From contig JABMPC010000056.1 in NCBI GenBank assembly GCA_013203905.1, positions 1 through 64,000 of the forward strand: a DNA stretch of 64,000 bases, written 5' to 3'. This document shows, piece by piece, positions 33,455-45,453 of this stretch. The stretch is from Chlorobium sp. (GTDB lineage: Bacteria; Bacteroidota; Chlorobiia; Chlorobiales; Chlorobiaceae). Each line of letters starts with the position of its first letter. Position 1 is the first letter of the stretch. A model generated the notes under the pieces. It searched no databases and was not told the origin of the DNA. It worked only from the letters and a program-made list of their open reading frames with translations. Both the position numbers and the translations under genes were made by a program.

Positions 33455-35032
33455 TTAACCGCCAAGCGAATCCTTTGCCCTGCGGAACACCTCAACCGTC
33501 ACCTCTCCTTCGCCCTGGTCCATCGCGAATGTCTCCGTATTCTTCTTCACCTTCTTGCGAACAAAAAACGGCACTTTCTTCAGCATGGTTTCAGCCTCCC
33601 CCGTCCATACCATGCCGCCCTCGCCTTCAGTTGAAGCTCCAGCCGGGGGGTGGCCATTGCCTGATGCCACGCTGGCGTCGACGGCGGCATCTCCATCCTC
33701 ATATTCAAGACCCGCATCGCCGAAAAAGTCAATAAGATGCTTTTCAAGGCCGAGTTTGCAGGAGAGATAGACCCTGTCGGCAATAACATCAGCCCCGTCA
33801 AAACCGAAGAAGGGATAGTATCCGAGCAGATGATTTTCAATATGAGTCGGAGGAGAGACAACCATGCAGGGAATATCAAGCTTGCGGCAGCTGTGTCGTT
33901 CCATCTGCGTACCGCAGACCAGGTCGGGAAGCTCGTCTTCAATAACTTTGGCAACCTCCTGGAACCGATCAGTCACCATCAGTTCGCCCGGCAGGTAACC
34001 CTCAAGCTCCCTGCGAACCCAATCAGCATCGCGCTCAAGATAGGTTCCCGCACCAACAACTTTCATGCCGAGTTCGTCACGGAGAAATTTCACCATAGCA
34101 ACCGTGGTGGTGGCATCAGCGAAGACAAAGGCTTTTTTATTGCTGAAGCTCTCCATATCGGCAGTACGGGCAAACCATGGAACGCCACTGGGGGCGCTCA
34201 TGCCGTCAAGCGAAAAGTCATGGAGTTCGGGCATGCTGAGCGGGGCTGCGCCACACCCGGCACCAACCTCATTGAGTTTTTCAATGATGGAACGAAGCCA
34301 GCGTAAAGTAGGCTCCACGCCGAGCGGCGTATCATAGAGCGCCGGCATTGCAAATTCCTTTTCAAGATACTCGGCTGCTGTCCTGCCAATTTCATGATAG
34401 GGTGCAATGTTGAGCCATGCTTCCGGCAGTCTCGCAAGATCGGCAATTCCCGCTCCCCACGGAGCAACCACATTCACCTTCACGCCAAGTGTGGTGAGCA
34501 TCCGGCGGAGGCTGGCAAGGTTGGCCTTCAGGTGGAAGCCGAGAGAAGTAAAACCAAGAAGGTTGACAGAGGGAGCCGCTGTTTTCTGCCCTGTGAGGGC
34601 ATACCGCTTCACCAGTTCGGTAAAGAGGCCGTCAGCAGCTTCGTTTTCAGTCACACGGAAAGGGTTGACGGCGTAAACCATCAGCTTTTCCTGCGCTACT
34701 CCCGAATGGGCGGCAAGCTGACGGAGATCCTCCTGAAGAAGCGCAGTACTGCAGCTCGGAGCAATGACGGTCAGCTCGGGATGATAGTGATGCTCAACCT
34801 GCTGAAGGGTGGCCGGAAGCCGGGAAACACCCTGTGCGAGGTCGCGCCCGCGAACAACGCTGATGGAGAGAGCCGGAAACTCCGGAGTTCTCTCAAGCAT
34901 GGTATAGGTTGCAGTAATGTAGTCATCGCCCTGCGGGGCATGGTACACCGTATGAACACCCTTCATGCTGTTGGTGATGCGGCTGATACCATGAAGGGCT
35001 GTGCCCTCGTAGAGCCAGAAAGCTAAGCGCAT
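33455..35032 (-). CDS. bchB: Light-independent protochlorophyllide reductase subunit B
   Basis: Forms the catalytic heterotetramer with BchN. The 525-residue protein has HAPQGDDY with D36, the Asp ligand of the NB cluster, [14 protein letters not shown], and the C-terminal helical domain ([17 protein letters not shown]). A low-complexity, Gly/Ala/acidic linker of about 30 residues (near 444-473) separates the main body from that C-terminal domain. bchN lies 29 nt upstream and bchL 36 nt downstream, all on one strand. Confidence 0.98.
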   Translation of the reverse strand: MRLAFWLYEGTALHGISRITNSMKGVHTVYHAPQGDDYITATYTMLERTPEFPALSISVVRGRDLAQGVSRLPATLQQVEHHYHPELTVIAPSCSTALLQEDLRQLAAHSGVAQEKLMVYAVNPFRVTENEAADGLFTELVKRYALTGQKTAAPSVNLLGFTSLGFHLKANLASLRRMLTTLGVKVNVVAPWGAGIADLARLPEAWLNIAPYHEIGRTAAEYLEKEFAMPALYDTPLGVEPTLRWLRSIIEKLNEVGAGCGAAPLSMPELHDFSLDGMSAPSGVPWFARTADMESFSNKKAFVFADATTTVAMVKFLRDELGMKVVGAGTYLERDADWVRRELEGYLPGELMVTDRFQEVAKVIEDELPDLVCGTQMERHSCRKLDIPCMVVSPPTHIENHLLGYYPFFGFDGADVIADRVYLSCKLGLEKHLIDFFGDAGLEYEDGDAAVDASVASGNGHPPAGASTEGEGGMVWTGEAETMLKKVPFFVRKKVKKNTETFAMDQGEGEVTVEVFRRAKDSLGG

Positions 35033-35061
35033 ACTCTCTCGTGTTTGTTATTGCATTTCCT

Positions 35062-36333
35062 CTATGAAACTTTTGCCGCACTCGGCATCACACCCTCAAG
35101 CCACACATCCCGATCAAACTCCGGCAGTGCGCTGCGACGGTCGAAAGGCGAAACGAACATGTTGGCCAGCGTAAAGACGCCCGACCATCCGTGAATGGAC
35201 ATCAGCATGAACTCCATACTCCACTTCACAATAAAGCCCTGCCCCACAAAGGGATTGGCAGTCATAAGAGAGGTCACGACCATGTCGGGACGCTCCCGCC
35301 TGATATCCTCAAGCTGACGGTGGAAATTCGGCTGTTCCACTACCCGGACCCCTTCAAGAGCCTGTAGTTCACGGGCATGAAATTTCTTGTTGATGTAGGC
35401 GCTGCTGCACTCCATAACCTCTGCGCCCGCACTGTGGAGGAATCGTGCCAACGGCAGTTCCATCATGGTGTCGGCAGTCAAAAAGACCTGTTTGCCCTTC
35501 AGGAGGTCGGTCTGGCGGCGAATTTTCTCCCATGCGGCCTTTTCGCGATCACTCAGGTCAACATCAATGCCGAACATTTTTGCAAGGTCTTCCCAGAATG
35601 CTCTGGTGCCGTCGGGGCCGAAAGGGAAAAGGGAGTGCAGGGTCCGGGCGCCGCGTTCGCGCTCAAGCTTCACGGCAACGCGCGAAAGATATGGCTGGAT
35701 GGGGGCAAGAACAGTATCGGGACCAATTGCCGGCATGCTCTCGAAACGGGATTCCGGAAGAAATCCTCCGACCTTTATGCCAAGCTCTTCAGCCTCCGCC
35801 CTCAAATCATCAGCCGTGGCATCGTTGACGGAGCCAAGAAAGACAACACTTTTTTCTCCCGCGGGAGCCTGGGGGCAGAAGGGAACGAGTGCATGCAGCA
35901 CGGAATCCTCAGCCTGTGTGAAATTGTATACCAGTCCGCTGGCCGGCACGAACAGCACAGGAACCTCGGGCGTCGCAAGATGATCAGCAAGCCCCTTGAA
36001 ATCAACCTTCATCACCTCGGGGGTGCAGGATGAGAGCAGAAAAATAACTGACGGGTTGTGATCTGCCTTGATTTCAGCAATAATCTCCTCAAGGCTCGGC
36101 TCATGCTTTGAAAGGTCTCCCTCTTCAAGAAGCGCAATACCGAAACGCGGCTTGGCAAAAATCATCATGCCAAGAGCGTTCTGCAAAAAATGAGCACAGG
36201 TATGGGTACCGAGAATCAGGAAAAAACTGTCCTTGATTTTCTGGTACATCCACCCCACACACGCCAGCCCGCAAAAGCTGTGCGTTACATTGTCTTCTCT
36301 AATTATAGAACCATCACCGGGAACCTGAAGCAT
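35062..36333 (-). CDS. bchN: Light-independent protochlorophyllide reductase subunit N
   Basis: Partner of BchB, supplying three cysteines to the [4Fe-4S] cluster: C21 ([11 protein letters not shown]), C46 (GTHTCAHF) and C103 (LSSCTPEV) from the start chosen here. ATG 36333 gives 423 residues and has GGGAGGA about 8 nt upstream; the frame is open to 36405, but the extra 24 residues have no support. The 113-nt gap to the MTH1187 gene upstream could hold a promoter and contains a small CTCCG/CGGAG hairpin. Confidence 0.98.
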   Translation of the reverse strand: MLQVPGDGSIIREDNVTHSFCGLACVGWMYQKIKDSFFLILGTHTCAHFLQNALGMMIFAKPRFGIALLEEGDLSKHEPSLEEIIAEIKADHNPSVIFLLSSCTPEVMKVDFKGLADHLATPEVPVLFVPASGLVYNFTQAEDSVLHALVPFCPQAPAGEKSVVFLGSVNDATADDLRAEAEELGIKVGGFLPESRFESMPAIGPDTVLAPIQPYLSRVAVKLERERGARTLHSLFPFGPDGTRAFWEDLAKMFGIDVDLSDREKAAWEKIRRQTDLLKGKQVFLTADTMMELPLARFLHSAGAEVMECSSAYINKKFHARELQALEGVRVVEQPNFHRQLEDIRRERPDMVVTSLMTANPFVGQGFIVKWSMEFMLMSIHGWSGVFTLANMFVSPFDRRSALPEFDRDVWLEGVMPSAAKVS

Positions 36334-36446
36334 GTATGATTTCCTCCCTGTTAGTGACCCCGCAACACTCCTCCGCCTGAAGACGGAGAAACACTGCAAT
36401 GGCAAAACTTAAAGACCGTAAAGATAAAACTTTTTCGCCAATCCCC

Positions 36447-36758
36447 CTACTGCCCCCCGGAGCCGACTTTCCCCTTGACCGAGTCAACCTTCTCCCCGAG
36501 CTTCACATTCCGATCGCGCCTGTCGTCAATTTTCATCACCGTATAGACTCTTTTCCCTCCAGCCCGAAACGAGTGCTCATGCAGTTTCAGAGCCAGTTCA
36601 AACAGCTTCTGTGCGGGCCCCTCCACTGTAGTGGCCATATCATTGAGGCAGTAAGAACAGTCGCTCTCTTCAAGAATCGCCTGGAGCTCAGCAACAAAAC
36701 CGCTGTAGCTTGAACGGCCCCCGTCCAGCGGTATGACAGAAATATCCATAAGAGCCAT
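36447..36758 (-). CDS. MTH1187 family thiamine-binding-like protein (YqgV/DUF77)
   Basis: A 103-residue alpha/beta protein: DISVIPLDGGRSSYSGFVAEL, then the family motif MATTVEGPAQKLFELALKLHE. Members form ferredoxin-like tetramers, and some bind thiamine or related ligands. Its position, 18 nt after purA and upstream of bchN on the same strand, suggests co-transcription, but there is no direct functional link to pigment or purine synthesis in the sequence. Confidence 0.82.
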   Translation of the reverse strand: MALMDISVIPLDGGRSSYSGFVAELQAILEESDCSYCLNDMATTVEGPAQKLFELALKLHEHSFRAGGKRVYTVMKIDDRRDRNVKLGEKVDSVKGKVGSGGQ

Positions 36759-36776
36759 GGCTGCAAAGCGGAAAGA

Positions 36777-38093
<1,317 letters not shown>

Positions 38094-38101
38094 TTACGGG
38101 A

Positions 38102-38132
38102 TGTATAGGCTCACGAAATAACAACCTGTCAA
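38102..38132 (-). promoter_or_regulatory. Candidate promoter of the purA run
   Basis: Minus strand: consensus TTGACA (38132-38127), 19 nt, then TATACA (38107-38102). The spacing is longer than ideal. It would give a leader of about 15 nt before the GTG of purA. Confidence 0.3.
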
Positions 38133-38227
38133 GGTACCAAAATTATTCCGTTTTCGGGAAGCCTTCATTCCAGATGTACATCCATTGAACATCCGCAATG
38201 TGTGAAAGAAGAGTGTGGCGTCGCCCC

Positions 38228-38803
38228 TCAGAGATAGCGGTCGAAATGATCAAGCAGCTCGTTTTTCCCCTTTCCAGACACAGATGAATAACTGACAATG
38301 AACTCTGCATTCAGAGCGCAGCTTGCCGTCGCCCGTTTCGCATGAGTCCGCTCTTTCTGGGTAAGTTTGTCGTCCTTGGTAAGCACAATGCCGTAGGGAC
38401 GGTCGTGATAGGCGAGAAAATCCATCATGTCCCGGTCAGACTTCATAGCTGGATGGCGTGAATCGAGAAGAAGCACTACCAGCGCAATGGCGGCACGGTC
38501 ACCAACATAGCCGGCAAGCAGCCTACCCCAAGCATCCTTCTCCGCATGACTCACAGCCGCATACCCGTATCCGGGTATATCGACGAAATAGAGATTATCG
38601 TTAAGGAGAAAGTAGTTGATCAGGCGGGTCTTTCCGGGGGTGGAGCTGGTTTTGGCAAGTCCCTTGCGGCCCGTCAGCGAATTGAGAAGGGATGATTTGC
38701 CAACATTCGAGCGACCGGCAAATACGATTTCCGGAAAACTCTCTTCGGGAAGGTCCGAAAGGTCTGAAACGCTTCGAACAAATGCAGCGTTGGTGATCTT
38801 CAT
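38228..38803 (-). CDS. engB: Ribosome biogenesis GTPase EngB/YsxC
   Basis: An essential GTPase for assembly of the large ribosomal subunit. G1 is [13 protein letters not shown]3 DIPGYG, and G4 TKDD (TKxD); the G2 threonine lies in SSTPGKT. I use the ATG at 38803 (191 residues, MKITNAAF), matching family length; the longer frame begins with TTG at 38875. It is divergent from cysS with about 115 nt between the starts. Confidence 0.94.
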   Translation of the reverse strand: MKITNAAFVRSVSDLSDLPEESFPEIVFAGRSNVGKSSLLNSLTGRKGLAKTSSTPGKTRLINYFLLNDNLYFVDIPGYGYAAVSHAEKDAWGRLLAGYVGDRAAIALVVLLLDSRHPAMKSDRDMMDFLAYHDRPYGIVLTKDDKLTQKERTHAKRATASCALNAEFIVSYSSVSGKGKNELLDHFDRYL

Positions 38804-38918
38804 ACTTGTGGATGGGTGAACAGGAGGGAGGCTCCGATTAAAAAAGAAGCTAAAAACCTTGGGATCAAAACCCAAATGTTTAACTTTTCAGCAAACCATA
38901 CCAACAGGATACACAGAC

Positions 38919-40370
38919 ATGACGCTTGCCATATACAACTCCCTCGGACGCGAAAAACAGCCGTTCACTCCGCTCCACCCGGGAATGGTCGGCATATATG
39001 TCTGCGGGCCCACCGTTTACGGGCATGCCCATCTCGGCCACGCCAAGAGCTATGTCTCTTTTGATGTGGTGGTGCGCTGGCTTCGCCAGAGCGGCTACAG
39101 GGTAACATATGTGCAGAACATCACCGATGTCGGACACCTGTCAGACGATGCCGACGAGGGCGAAGATAAAATTGCCCGCCAGGCACGGCTCGAAAAAACT
39201 GACCCGATGGAAATTGCCCAATACTATACAAGGAGCTTTTACGAAGATATGGACCGGATGGGTGTGCTGCGCCCGAACATAGCCCCGCTGGCGACAGGAC
39301 ACATCCCCGAACAGATTGCTCTGGTTGAAACTCTGCTGAAAAGCGGCCATGCCTATGAAGTCAATGGCAATGTCTATTTCTCCGTAGAATCCTTTCCCGG
39401 ATACGGGAAGCTGTCGGGCCGGACCAACCTTGAGGCTGTTCAGTCGGGCGCCAGGGTCGGCGTGCGCAGTGAAAAGCGCAACCCCTCAGACTTCGCGCTC
39501 TGGAAAAAGGCTGAAGAAGGCCACCTGATGCAATGGAGCTCCCCTTGGGGAATGGGCTACCCTGGATGGCATCTTGAATGCTCGGCTATGTCAATGAAAT
39601 ACCTTGGAGAGAGCATAGACATCCATGGTGGTGGTATGGAAAACCGCTTCCCGCACCATGAGTGCGAAATTGCCCAGTCTGAGGCTGCAAACGGCAAGCC
39701 CTATGTACGCTACTGGATGCATAACAACATGGTGACTGTGAACGGCACGAAAATGGGCAAGTCGCTAAAGAACGCCGTCAACCTGAAGGAGATCTTCACA
39801 ACCATCAACCCCCTGGCCATACGGTTCTTCATCCTGCAGTCGCACTACCGCTCTCCTCTCGACTATTCAGATACGGCCATCACCGCCTCAACCGCAGGAC
39901 TTCAGAAACTACGGGACACACGCCAGCGCCTTCTGGAAGCAACGGCCGGAACCGGCACCATGGATGCCGCACCATTCAGAGCGCAGTTCACGGAAGCCAT
40001 GGATGACGATTTCAACACCCCGATTGCCATTGCCGCGCTGTTTGACCTTGCCAAGGCTCTTAACGCAGCCCTTGATCGCCCTGAAGGCCTTGATCAGCAA
40101 TCCCTTGGCGCAGCAGCCGACCTCTTCACCATGGCAGGCGTTGATGTATTGGGCATACTCGAACATGATTCCGTTGCCACGGGAAACGGAGCCGGAGACC
40201 GGCAACGGCTTGAGGGGGCAATGAAGGTTCTCATGGAACTGCGCAGTGGCGCGCGAAGCAAGAAGGATTTCGCAACCAGTGACCTCATTCGTGATGGGCT
40301 CAAAGCAGCCGGCATTGAGATAAAGGATACGCGGGAAGGTGCAAGCTGGTCGGCAATCAGCGATCAGTAA
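38919..40370 (+). CDS. cysS: Cysteinyl-tRNA synthetase
   Basis: Charges tRNA-Cys. The 483-residue class I synthetase has the HIGH-type motif [10 protein letters not shown], the zinc ligands including Cys28 of YVCGPTVYG and HLECSAM/HHECE, and KMGKS in place of the consensus KMSKS. The C-terminal DALR-like helices follow. ATG 38919 has AGGA 11 nt upstream and starts at the usual position; 20 extra in-frame codons upstream are ignored. Confidence 0.97.
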   Translation: MTLAIYNSLGREKQPFTPLHPGMVGIYVCGPTVYGHAHLGHAKSYVSFDVVVRWLRQSGYRVTYVQNITDVGHLSDDADEGEDKIARQARLEKTDPMEIAQYYTRSFYEDMDRMGVLRPNIAPLATGHIPEQIALVETLLKSGHAYEVNGNVYFSVESFPGYGKLSGRTNLEAVQSGARVGVRSEKRNPSDFALWKKAEEGHLMQWSSPWGMGYPGWHLECSAMSMKYLGESIDIHGGGMENRFPHHECEIAQSEAANGKPYVRYWMHNNMVTVNGTKMGKSLKNAVNLKEIFTTINPLAIRFFILQSHYRSPLDYSDTAITASTAGLQKLRDTRQRLLEATAGTGTMDAAPFRAQFTEAMDDDFNTPIAIAALFDLAKALNAALDRPEGLDQQSLGAAADLFTMAGVDVLGILEHDSVATGNGAGDRQRLEGAMKVLMELRSGARSKKDFATSDLIRDGLKAAGIEIKDTREGASWSAISDQ

Positions 40371-40384
40371 GCGTCTGAGTGCAC

Positions 40385-41491
40385 TTACAGCACCCCGTCC
40401 ATACCCCGTCGTTTCAGCTCTTCAAGAAGCCCTGGCACCCGACCCGCTTCCCCCCGGGCGCAAATCAGCAGAGCATCCCCCGTATCAACAACAATCAGTC
40501 CGCTGACTCCTATGCAGCAGATAACCCTGCCCGGAGGCTTACGAACAAACACCCCCTCACATTCAAGCATTGCCACTCCATCCTCATCCCCTCCCGATGT
40601 TCCCTGCAGGCGGATGACATCGTCCCATGTGCGGAGAGTTACCCAACCGAACTCTCCGGTCATTACCACGACCTTTTTTGATTTTTCCATAAGGCAGCTC
40701 TCAATGGACTGCCTGTGCAGCAATGCATACACTTCAGCCGAAACCCTTCCGAAATCACGGGTTCGGGCCACTTCCGATAGCGAAAGAAGGTCGCGGTAGA
40801 GTTCAGGACACCACCGGCTGAACTCATGCAGGAGAAGAGCGACTCTGGTAATGAATATCCCGCTGTTCCAGCAGAAATCACCACTGCTTATAAAATCAAC
40901 CGCCGTTGCATAATCAGCCCTTTCAACTACCGTACGCACTGCATACAGGTGGCAGCTACCCTGTGGGGCCTGAGGCTCCGGCAGGGGAAGCTCAGCACCT
41001 TTCTGAATATATCCGCACCCCGTCTCAGGCCGCAGAGCCTCAATGCCGACAGCAACCATAACCTCCCGTCCGGAAGCCACCGCCACAGCCAACCGCATAA
41101 CCTTGTCCCACGCCTCCTCATCGGGCACGAAATGATCGGCCGGAATCACCAGAAGGACTGCCTCCGGATCAAGCTTTCTGACATGAGCGGTCGCAAGAGC
41201 GATTGAGGCTGCAGTCCCCCGCCAGAGAGGCTCCACGAGAAGATTGTGCTCCCTGTATAGCCATCCCCCGCCCTCAAGCACTCTGCCAGCATGAGGACCG
41301 GCAACAAGCACTATGTGTTCAGATGGCACAATGCGCCCTGCGCGATGCAGAGCCCCCAGAAGCATGCTTCCCATGCCCGCAGGATCAAGAAACGGCAAAG
41401 GGTTCGCACTCCGCTCAAGAGGCCAGAGCTCCCTAGTCTCTCCTCCTGCAATGATAACTGCGTAAAGATGATTGTCTGTGTGGTGTGTCAT
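40385..41491 (-). CDS. Mannose-1-phosphate guanylyltransferase-like protein with altered active site
   Basis: A nucleotidyltransferase of 368 residues aligned by eye to the ManC family: LLVEPLWRGTAASIALA, VIPADHFV, TGCGYIQKG and WNSGIFI. The N-terminal loop, normally GGxGTRLWPLSR..PKQFL, reads GGETRELWPLERSANPLPFL (16-35): it lacks one Gly and the Lys. The family GWSDVGSW motif reads GWVTLRTW (282-289), without the Asp. Activity as a GDP-mannose maker is therefore uncertain. The ATG at 41491 follows GAGAGGGG. It converges on cysS and diverges from rsmG. Confidence 0.78.
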   Translation of the reverse strand: MTHHTDNHLYAVIIAGGETRELWPLERSANPLPFLDPAGMGSMLLGALHRAGRIVPSEHIVLVAGPHAGRVLEGGGWLYREHNLLVEPLWRGTAASIALATAHVRKLDPEAVLLVIPADHFVPDEEAWDKVMRLAVAVASGREVMVAVGIEALRPETGCGYIQKGAELPLPEPQAPQGSCHLYAVRTVVERADYATAVDFISSGDFCWNSGIFITRVALLLHEFSRWCPELYRDLLSLSEVARTRDFGRVSAEVYALLHRQSIESCLMEKSKKVVVMTGEFGWVTLRTWDDVIRLQGTSGGDEDGVAMLECEGVFVRKPPGRVICCIGVSGLIVVDTGDALLICARGEAGRVPGLLEELKRRGMDGVL

Positions 41492-41634
41492 AACCCCTCT
41501 CATTAGATTCTCATCAGGGGGGACAGTACAGATAGAAATGTACGACAAAACAAGGGAGGCTTATTTGCCTATGACCCCAAAATATCGTTTTATTCAACTT
41601 ACACCACAGAGAAAAACAACATGAAGTACGAGAG

Positions 41635-42300
41635 ATGAAGCAACAAAGCAATGATGGCGACCTGCTCAATTCATTCTGCACCAAAGAGGGGATACAGATT
41701 ACTGATGAACAGCATGAGCTGCTTATACGCTACAGCCAGCTGCTCGGGCAGTGGAACACAAAAGTCAACCTGATCAGCCGGAAGGAGGACGCGCCCATAC
41801 TCATCAGACATGTGTTTCACTCACTGCTCCCCTCTCTTGTTCACAGCTTCCGTGACGGCGAAACCGTTCTTGACCTCGGGACAGGGGGCGGATTGCCAGG
41901 CATACCTCTTGCAATCATATTCCCGAATGTGCAGTTTCTCCTTGTGGATTCAACAGGAAAAAAAATAAACGCCTGTACAGCCATGATTCAGGAACTCGGC
42001 CTTACCAATGCACGCGCCATGCATACAAGGGTTGAGGAACTCAAGGGTCTGGCATTCAACACCATTCTCAGCCGGCAGGTGGCCCCGCTCAGAGAGCTGT
42101 CACGCTATGCGGCTCGACTGCTTAAAAAAGATGGTGAACTGATCTGCCTGAAAGGCGGAGATCTCCAGAAAGAGATTGACGAGGCGCTGAGGGAGGGGAA
42201 AAAAGGAATTGGGTTTCCGGGCAGCATTACACTCAAGCCAATAGGCGAGGTGAGCCCTCTGTTCAACGAAAAGCAGATAGTCATTGCCCGCTGGCGGTAA
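41635..42300 (+). CDS. rsmG: 16S rRNA m7G527 methyltransferase RsmG (GidB)
   Basis: A SAM-dependent methyltransferase of 221 residues acting on G527 of 16S r[22 protein letters not shown] and the SAM loop [16 protein letters not shown] are diagnostic; LSRQVAPL forms the later motif. A five-codon open frame, ATG at 41621 to TGA at 41636-41638, overlaps the start as ATGA and could couple translation, or be chance. Confidence 0.95.
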   Translation: MKQQSNDGDLLNSFCTKEGIQITDEQHELLIRYSQLLGQWNTKVNLISRKEDAPILIRHVFHSLLPSLVHSFRDGETVLDLGTGGGLPGIPLAIIFPNVQFLLVDSTGKKINACTAMIQELGLTNARAMHTRVEELKGLAFNTILSRQVAPLRELSRYAARLLKKDGELICLKGGDLQKEIDEALREGKKGIGFPGSITLKPIGEVSPLFNEKQIVIARWR

Positions 42301-42328
42301 ACAACCGCTCGGCAGACAATGACCATCG

Positions 42329-42358
42329 GGATTGACTTTATCAATCCATTTCTGTTTT
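42329..42358 (+). terminator. Weak intrinsic terminator of rsmG
   Basis: GGATTGA (42329-42335), CTTTA loop, TCAATCC (42341-42347), then ATTTCTGTTTT. The stem is short and AT-rich. It lies between the convergent rsmG and rplQ; on the minus strand no T-run follows. Confidence 0.5.
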
Positions 42359-42364
42359 CGCCGC

Positions 42365-42895
42365 CTACTCTTCTGTAGGGGTCGCCTCAGCCGCAGGAGC
42401 TTCAGGCTCTGCCGGCAGTTCAGGAGCAACAGCTGCAGCAGGGGTTGCCTTTGCGGCAGATGCTTCTGTTTTCTTCGAACCCTTGACACGCTTGGAACGA
42501 TCCTGCTTAGCGGCCTTTGGAGTAGCTGCAGGTGCCTCTGCAAAGTCAACTAACTCAATCACAGCCATTTTGGCAGCATCGCCAAAACGGGGGCAAAGTT
42601 TGATAACTCTGGTATAACCGCCATTACGGCTACCGACCTTCCCTACAATTTCCTCAAAAAGAGTCTTGATGGCCTCTTTGTCGCGGATATTCTTAAAGAT
42701 TTCACGCTGAGCATGAACCGTTCCCTTGCGGGCTTTGGTTATGATTTTTTCTACGACCTTCCGCGTCTCCTTGGCCTTCGCTTCGGTGGTCTCAATGCGC
42801 TTGTGAAGAATCAGCTGTGTTGAAAGGCTGCTGAGAGTCGCCTTTCTATGTGCTGCGGTTCTTCCAAGTTTTCTTGCCGGCTTAACTTTACGCAT
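42365..42895 (-). CDS. rplQ: Ribosomal protein L17 with long Ala/Glu-rich C-terminal tail
   Basis: Part of the large subunit near the exit tunnel. The first 118 residues are standard L17 ([49 protein letters not shown]). About 55 further residues are Ala, Pro, Glu and Lys rich ([17 protein letters not shown] to the end) and should be disordered. Last gene of the alpha operon. Confidence 0.96.
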   Translation of the reverse strand: MRKVKPARKLGRTAAHRKATLSSLSTQLILHKRIETTEAKAKETRKVVEKIITKARKGTVHAQREIFKNIRDKEAIKTLFEEIVGKVGSRNGGYTRVIKLCPRFGDAAKMAVIELVDFAEAPAATPKAAKQDRSKRVKGSKKTEASAAKATPAAAVAPELPAEPEAPAAEATPTEE

Positions 42896-42937
42896 GACTG
42901 GTTATCAATCTCAAAATTCTTAAAATAATTACCTGTA

Positions 42938-43924
42938 TCAGCCTTTCATCTGGTATTTGGTGATATCCATACCAAACTTCAGCTCAGATTTTTCAAGCTG
43001 TTCTTTCAGCTCCGTGAGCGACTTCTTGCCGAAATTCTTGTAGTTGAGCAGTTCGTCTTCCTTTCGTGAAACCAGATCGCCAAGGGAATCAATCTCCGCA
43101 AGACGAAGACAGTTGTGCGAGCGGACCGAAAGATCGAGATCCTCAATTTTGGTATTCAGAAGCTTGCGCATTGCCTCAAACTCATCATCCTGCTGCTTGA
43201 ATTCTTCTTCTGTGAACTCCTCTTCGGTCGGCGAGAAATCAGCAAAGAACGCAACATGCTCGTTGATAATGCGCCCGGCAAGGCTTATGGAATCGTCAGG
43301 CGTAATGGATCCATCAGTTTCAACATCCAGCACCATTTTTTCATAATCGGTGCGCTGTCCCACACGAGTGTTCTCAACAGCAACCTTCACATTCCTGATA
43401 GGAGTAAAGATGGCATCAATTGCTATATACCCTATTGGCATGCTTTCAGGACGGTTTTCCTCTGCCGGAGTGTATCCACGACCGCGCCCGACGAACACAT
43501 CAATATTGAGTGTGGAGCCCTCATTGACAGTTGCAATGTGGAGATCCTTGTTCAGTACCTCAAACTCACCCTCCATAGGAACAATATCACCGGCGGTAAA
43601 ATCCTTCGGCCCGGTAATCGTCAGCGTTGTCTTGCAGCTGCGCTTGCAGGTAGAACGGAAGCGAACCTTTTTCAGGTTCAGCACAATCTCGGGAACATCC
43701 TCGCGAACACCCTCAATTGCTGAAAATTCATGGAACACACCCTCGACCTTAATGCCCGTAATTGCAGTTCCGGGTAGGGATGCAAGCAGAACACGGCGCA
43801 TCATGTTGCCAAGAGTCACACCATAACCCCGTTCCAGCGGCTGCGCCACAAAACGACCAAAATAATCGGTATGCGTCGGCTCATCGACCTCTATTTTCGC
43901 AGGCATCTGCATCTGGTATATCAT
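42938..43924 (-). CDS. rpoA: RNA polymerase alpha subunit
   Basis: Scaffold for RNA polymerase assembly and contact point for activators and UP elements. The 328-residue protein has the N-terminal domain ([30 protein letters not shown]) and the C-terminal DNA-binding domain with helix-hairpin-helix ([32 protein letters not shown]). No ribosome-binding site is obvious; ATGs at codons 5 and 7 are alternative starts. It lies between rpsD and rplQ. Confidence 0.98.
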   Translation of the reverse strand: MIYQMQMPAKIEVDEPTHTDYFGRFVAQPLERGYGVTLGNMMRRVLLASLPGTAITGIKVEGVFHEFSAIEGVREDVPEIVLNLKKVRFRSTCKRSCKTTLTITGPKDFTAGDIVPMEGEFEVLNKDLHIATVNEGSTLNIDVFVGRGRGYTPAEENRPESMPIGYIAIDAIFTPIRNVKVAVENTRVGQRTDYEKMVLDVETDGSITPDDSISLAGRIINEHVAFFADFSPTEEEFTEEEFKQQDDEFEAMRKLLNTKIEDLDLSVRSHNCLRLAEIDSLGDLVSRKEDELLNYKNFGKKSLTELKEQLEKSELKFGMDITKYQMKG

Positions 43925-43952
43925 AGTCTTTATGCCTTATAATTCATTAAAG

Positions 43953-44564
43953 TCACTTTGAGTACAACTCAACAACCAACTGTTCGTTAAACGGCTCCTG
44001 CACATCAACCCGCTCGGGTACAGCGAGGAAAACCGCTTTCTGATTAGCCTTATCAACCTGAATCCATGAAGGGATTCTGGCATCCGGGGTTTTGCTGAGG
44101 GCATCGGAAACAGCACTCATATTCTTGCTTTTCGGGCGAAACTCAATAAGGTCGCCAGGAGAGACCATGTAGGAAGGGATATTGACCTTTTTCCCATTGA
44201 CAAGAAGATGTCCGTGTGATACCAGCTGTCTTGATCCTGCCCGTGAAGGAGCAAATCCGGCTCTGAAAACCACATTATCAAAACGGCGCTCAATAAGCCT
44301 CACAAGGTTGTCGCCGGTGACTCCGCGCTGTGAAACCGCCTTCTTGTAATAGTTCCTGAACTGCTTTTCAAGAATGCCGTAGAGGTACTTCATTTTCTGC
44401 TTCTCTCTCAGCTGCAGCGCATACTCAGAAACTTTTGATCTCCGGCCCTGACCGTGCTGTCCGGGAGCGAAGGGGCGCCGTTCCATGTATTTTTCTGCCT
44501 TGGGCGTAAGAGCAATGCCCAGCCTGCGGGATACTTTTGTTATTGAGCCTCTGAATCGTGCCAT
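43953..44564 (-). CDS. rpsD: Ribosomal protein S4
   Basis: A 203-residue primary 16S rRNA binder. It is the zinc-free type: no cysteines in the N-terminal [16 protein letters not shown] region. The S4 RNA-binding domain is RLDNVVFR-like ([20 protein letters not shown], then [15 protein letters not shown]). In many bacteria S4 represses this operon by binding its leader; no such leader can be recognised here. Confidence 0.98.
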   Translation of the reverse strand: MARFRGSITKVSRRLGIALTPKAEKYMERRPFAPGQHGQGRRSKVSEYALQLREKQKMKYLYGILEKQFRNYYKKAVSQRGVTGDNLVRLIERRFDNVVFRAGFAPSRAGSRQLVSHGHLLVNGKKVNIPSYMVSPGDLIEFRPKSKNMSAVSDALSKTPDARIPSWIQVDKANQKAVFLAVPERVDVQEPFNEQLVVELYSK

Positions 44565-44606
44565 ATGTCAATTACTGTCATTGAATATTCTGTGAATGTA
44601 TATCTG

Positions 44607-44990
44607 TCAGACCCGCCTGCGCTTCGGAGGGCGGCAGCCGTTATGCGGCAGCGGGGTAATATCCTTAATGGTCCGGACTTCAAGCCCAACACCCTGCAAT
44701 GCGCGAATGGCTGCATCACGGCCGGCTCCGGGTCCCTTGATGAACACATCGACATGGCGCATACCCAAGCCGTATGCCTCTTTAGCTGCAGCCTCGGAGG
44801 TCACCTGCGACGCATACGGGGTATTCTTCTTGGATCCCCTGAAGCCATTCTTACCGGCACTTGACCAGGAGACGGTATTCCCCTGAACATCAGTAATGGT
44901 AATCATGATATTGTTGAACGATGCCTTGATATGAACAGCACCTTCAGGAGTAACCTTTACTTTCTTCTTTTTCCTGCTCGTTGTAGCCAT
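44607..44990 (-). CDS. rpsK: Ribosomal protein S11
   Basis: A 127-residue platform protein of the 30S subunit. Family marks are [32 protein letters not shown], and the C-terminal [10 protein letters not shown]. The N-terminus is Lys-rich (SRKKKKVKV). It lies between rpsM and rpsD. Confidence 0.98.
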   Translation of the reverse strand: MATTSRKKKKVKVTPEGAVHIKASFNNIMITITDVQGNTVSWSSAGKNGFRGSKKNTPYASQVTSEAAAKEAYGLGMRHVDVFIKGPGAGRDAAIRALQGVGLEVRTIKDITPLPHNGCRPPKRRRV

Positions 44991-45039
44991 GAATTATGAA
45001 CTCTTTAGTCTCGAAGTTTTTTTATGCCTTGATCACCAC

Positions 45040-45417
45040 TTACTTCCTGGCCGCCTTTTTCTTGCCGGCAACAGTCTTGCGCTTACCTTTTCTCGTCCTT
45101 GCATTGGTCTGTGTATTCTGTCCACGAACCGGCAGCGAGCGACGGTGACGAAGACCCCTATAGCACCCTACATCCATAAGACGCTTAATGGAAAGCTGCT
45201 GCTCACCACGAGCCTGACCTTCAACCTTGTACTCTTCGGCAATAAGCTCACGAATTGAATGCGCCTCAGCGTCGTTCAACTCCGAAATCTTCCTGTCGGG
45301 AGCAATACCAGTTCTCTGAAGAATGGTTTTTGCAGTTGTTTTCCCAATGCCGTATACATGCGTCAAGGCTATGACTGCATGTTTGTTGAGCGGCAGATTT
45401 ACACCAGCTATCCTCAT
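45040..45417 (-). CDS. rpsM: Ribosomal protein S13
   Basis: A 125-residue head protein of the 30S subunit that contacts the P-site tRNA and 50S bridge. [25 protein letters not shown] and [25 protein letters not shown] are typical, with a Lys-rich tail. It follows rpmJ by 36 nt. Confidence 0.98.
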   Translation of the reverse strand: MRIAGVNLPLNKHAVIALTHVYGIGKTTAKTILQRTGIAPDRKISELNDAEAHSIRELIAEEYKVEGQARGEQQLSIKRLMDVGCYRGLRHRRSLPVRGQNTQTNARTRKGKRKTVAGKKKAARK

Positions 45418-45453
45418 ATTCTCTTATAAAGTTCTATTGATTAATCCCGGAAA

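Noticed and set aside
32591-36333. Nitrogenase nifH/nifD/nifK
   Set aside because: The three genes are related to nitrogenase, but BchL, BchB and BchN motifs (including D36 of BchB) identify protochlorophyllide reductase.
36334-36446. TGT-N12-ACA-type (CrtJ/PpsR) operator upstream of bchN
   Set aside because: A TGT...ACA pair exists, but the spacing is 13, with no second copy, and this regulator belongs to proteobacteria.
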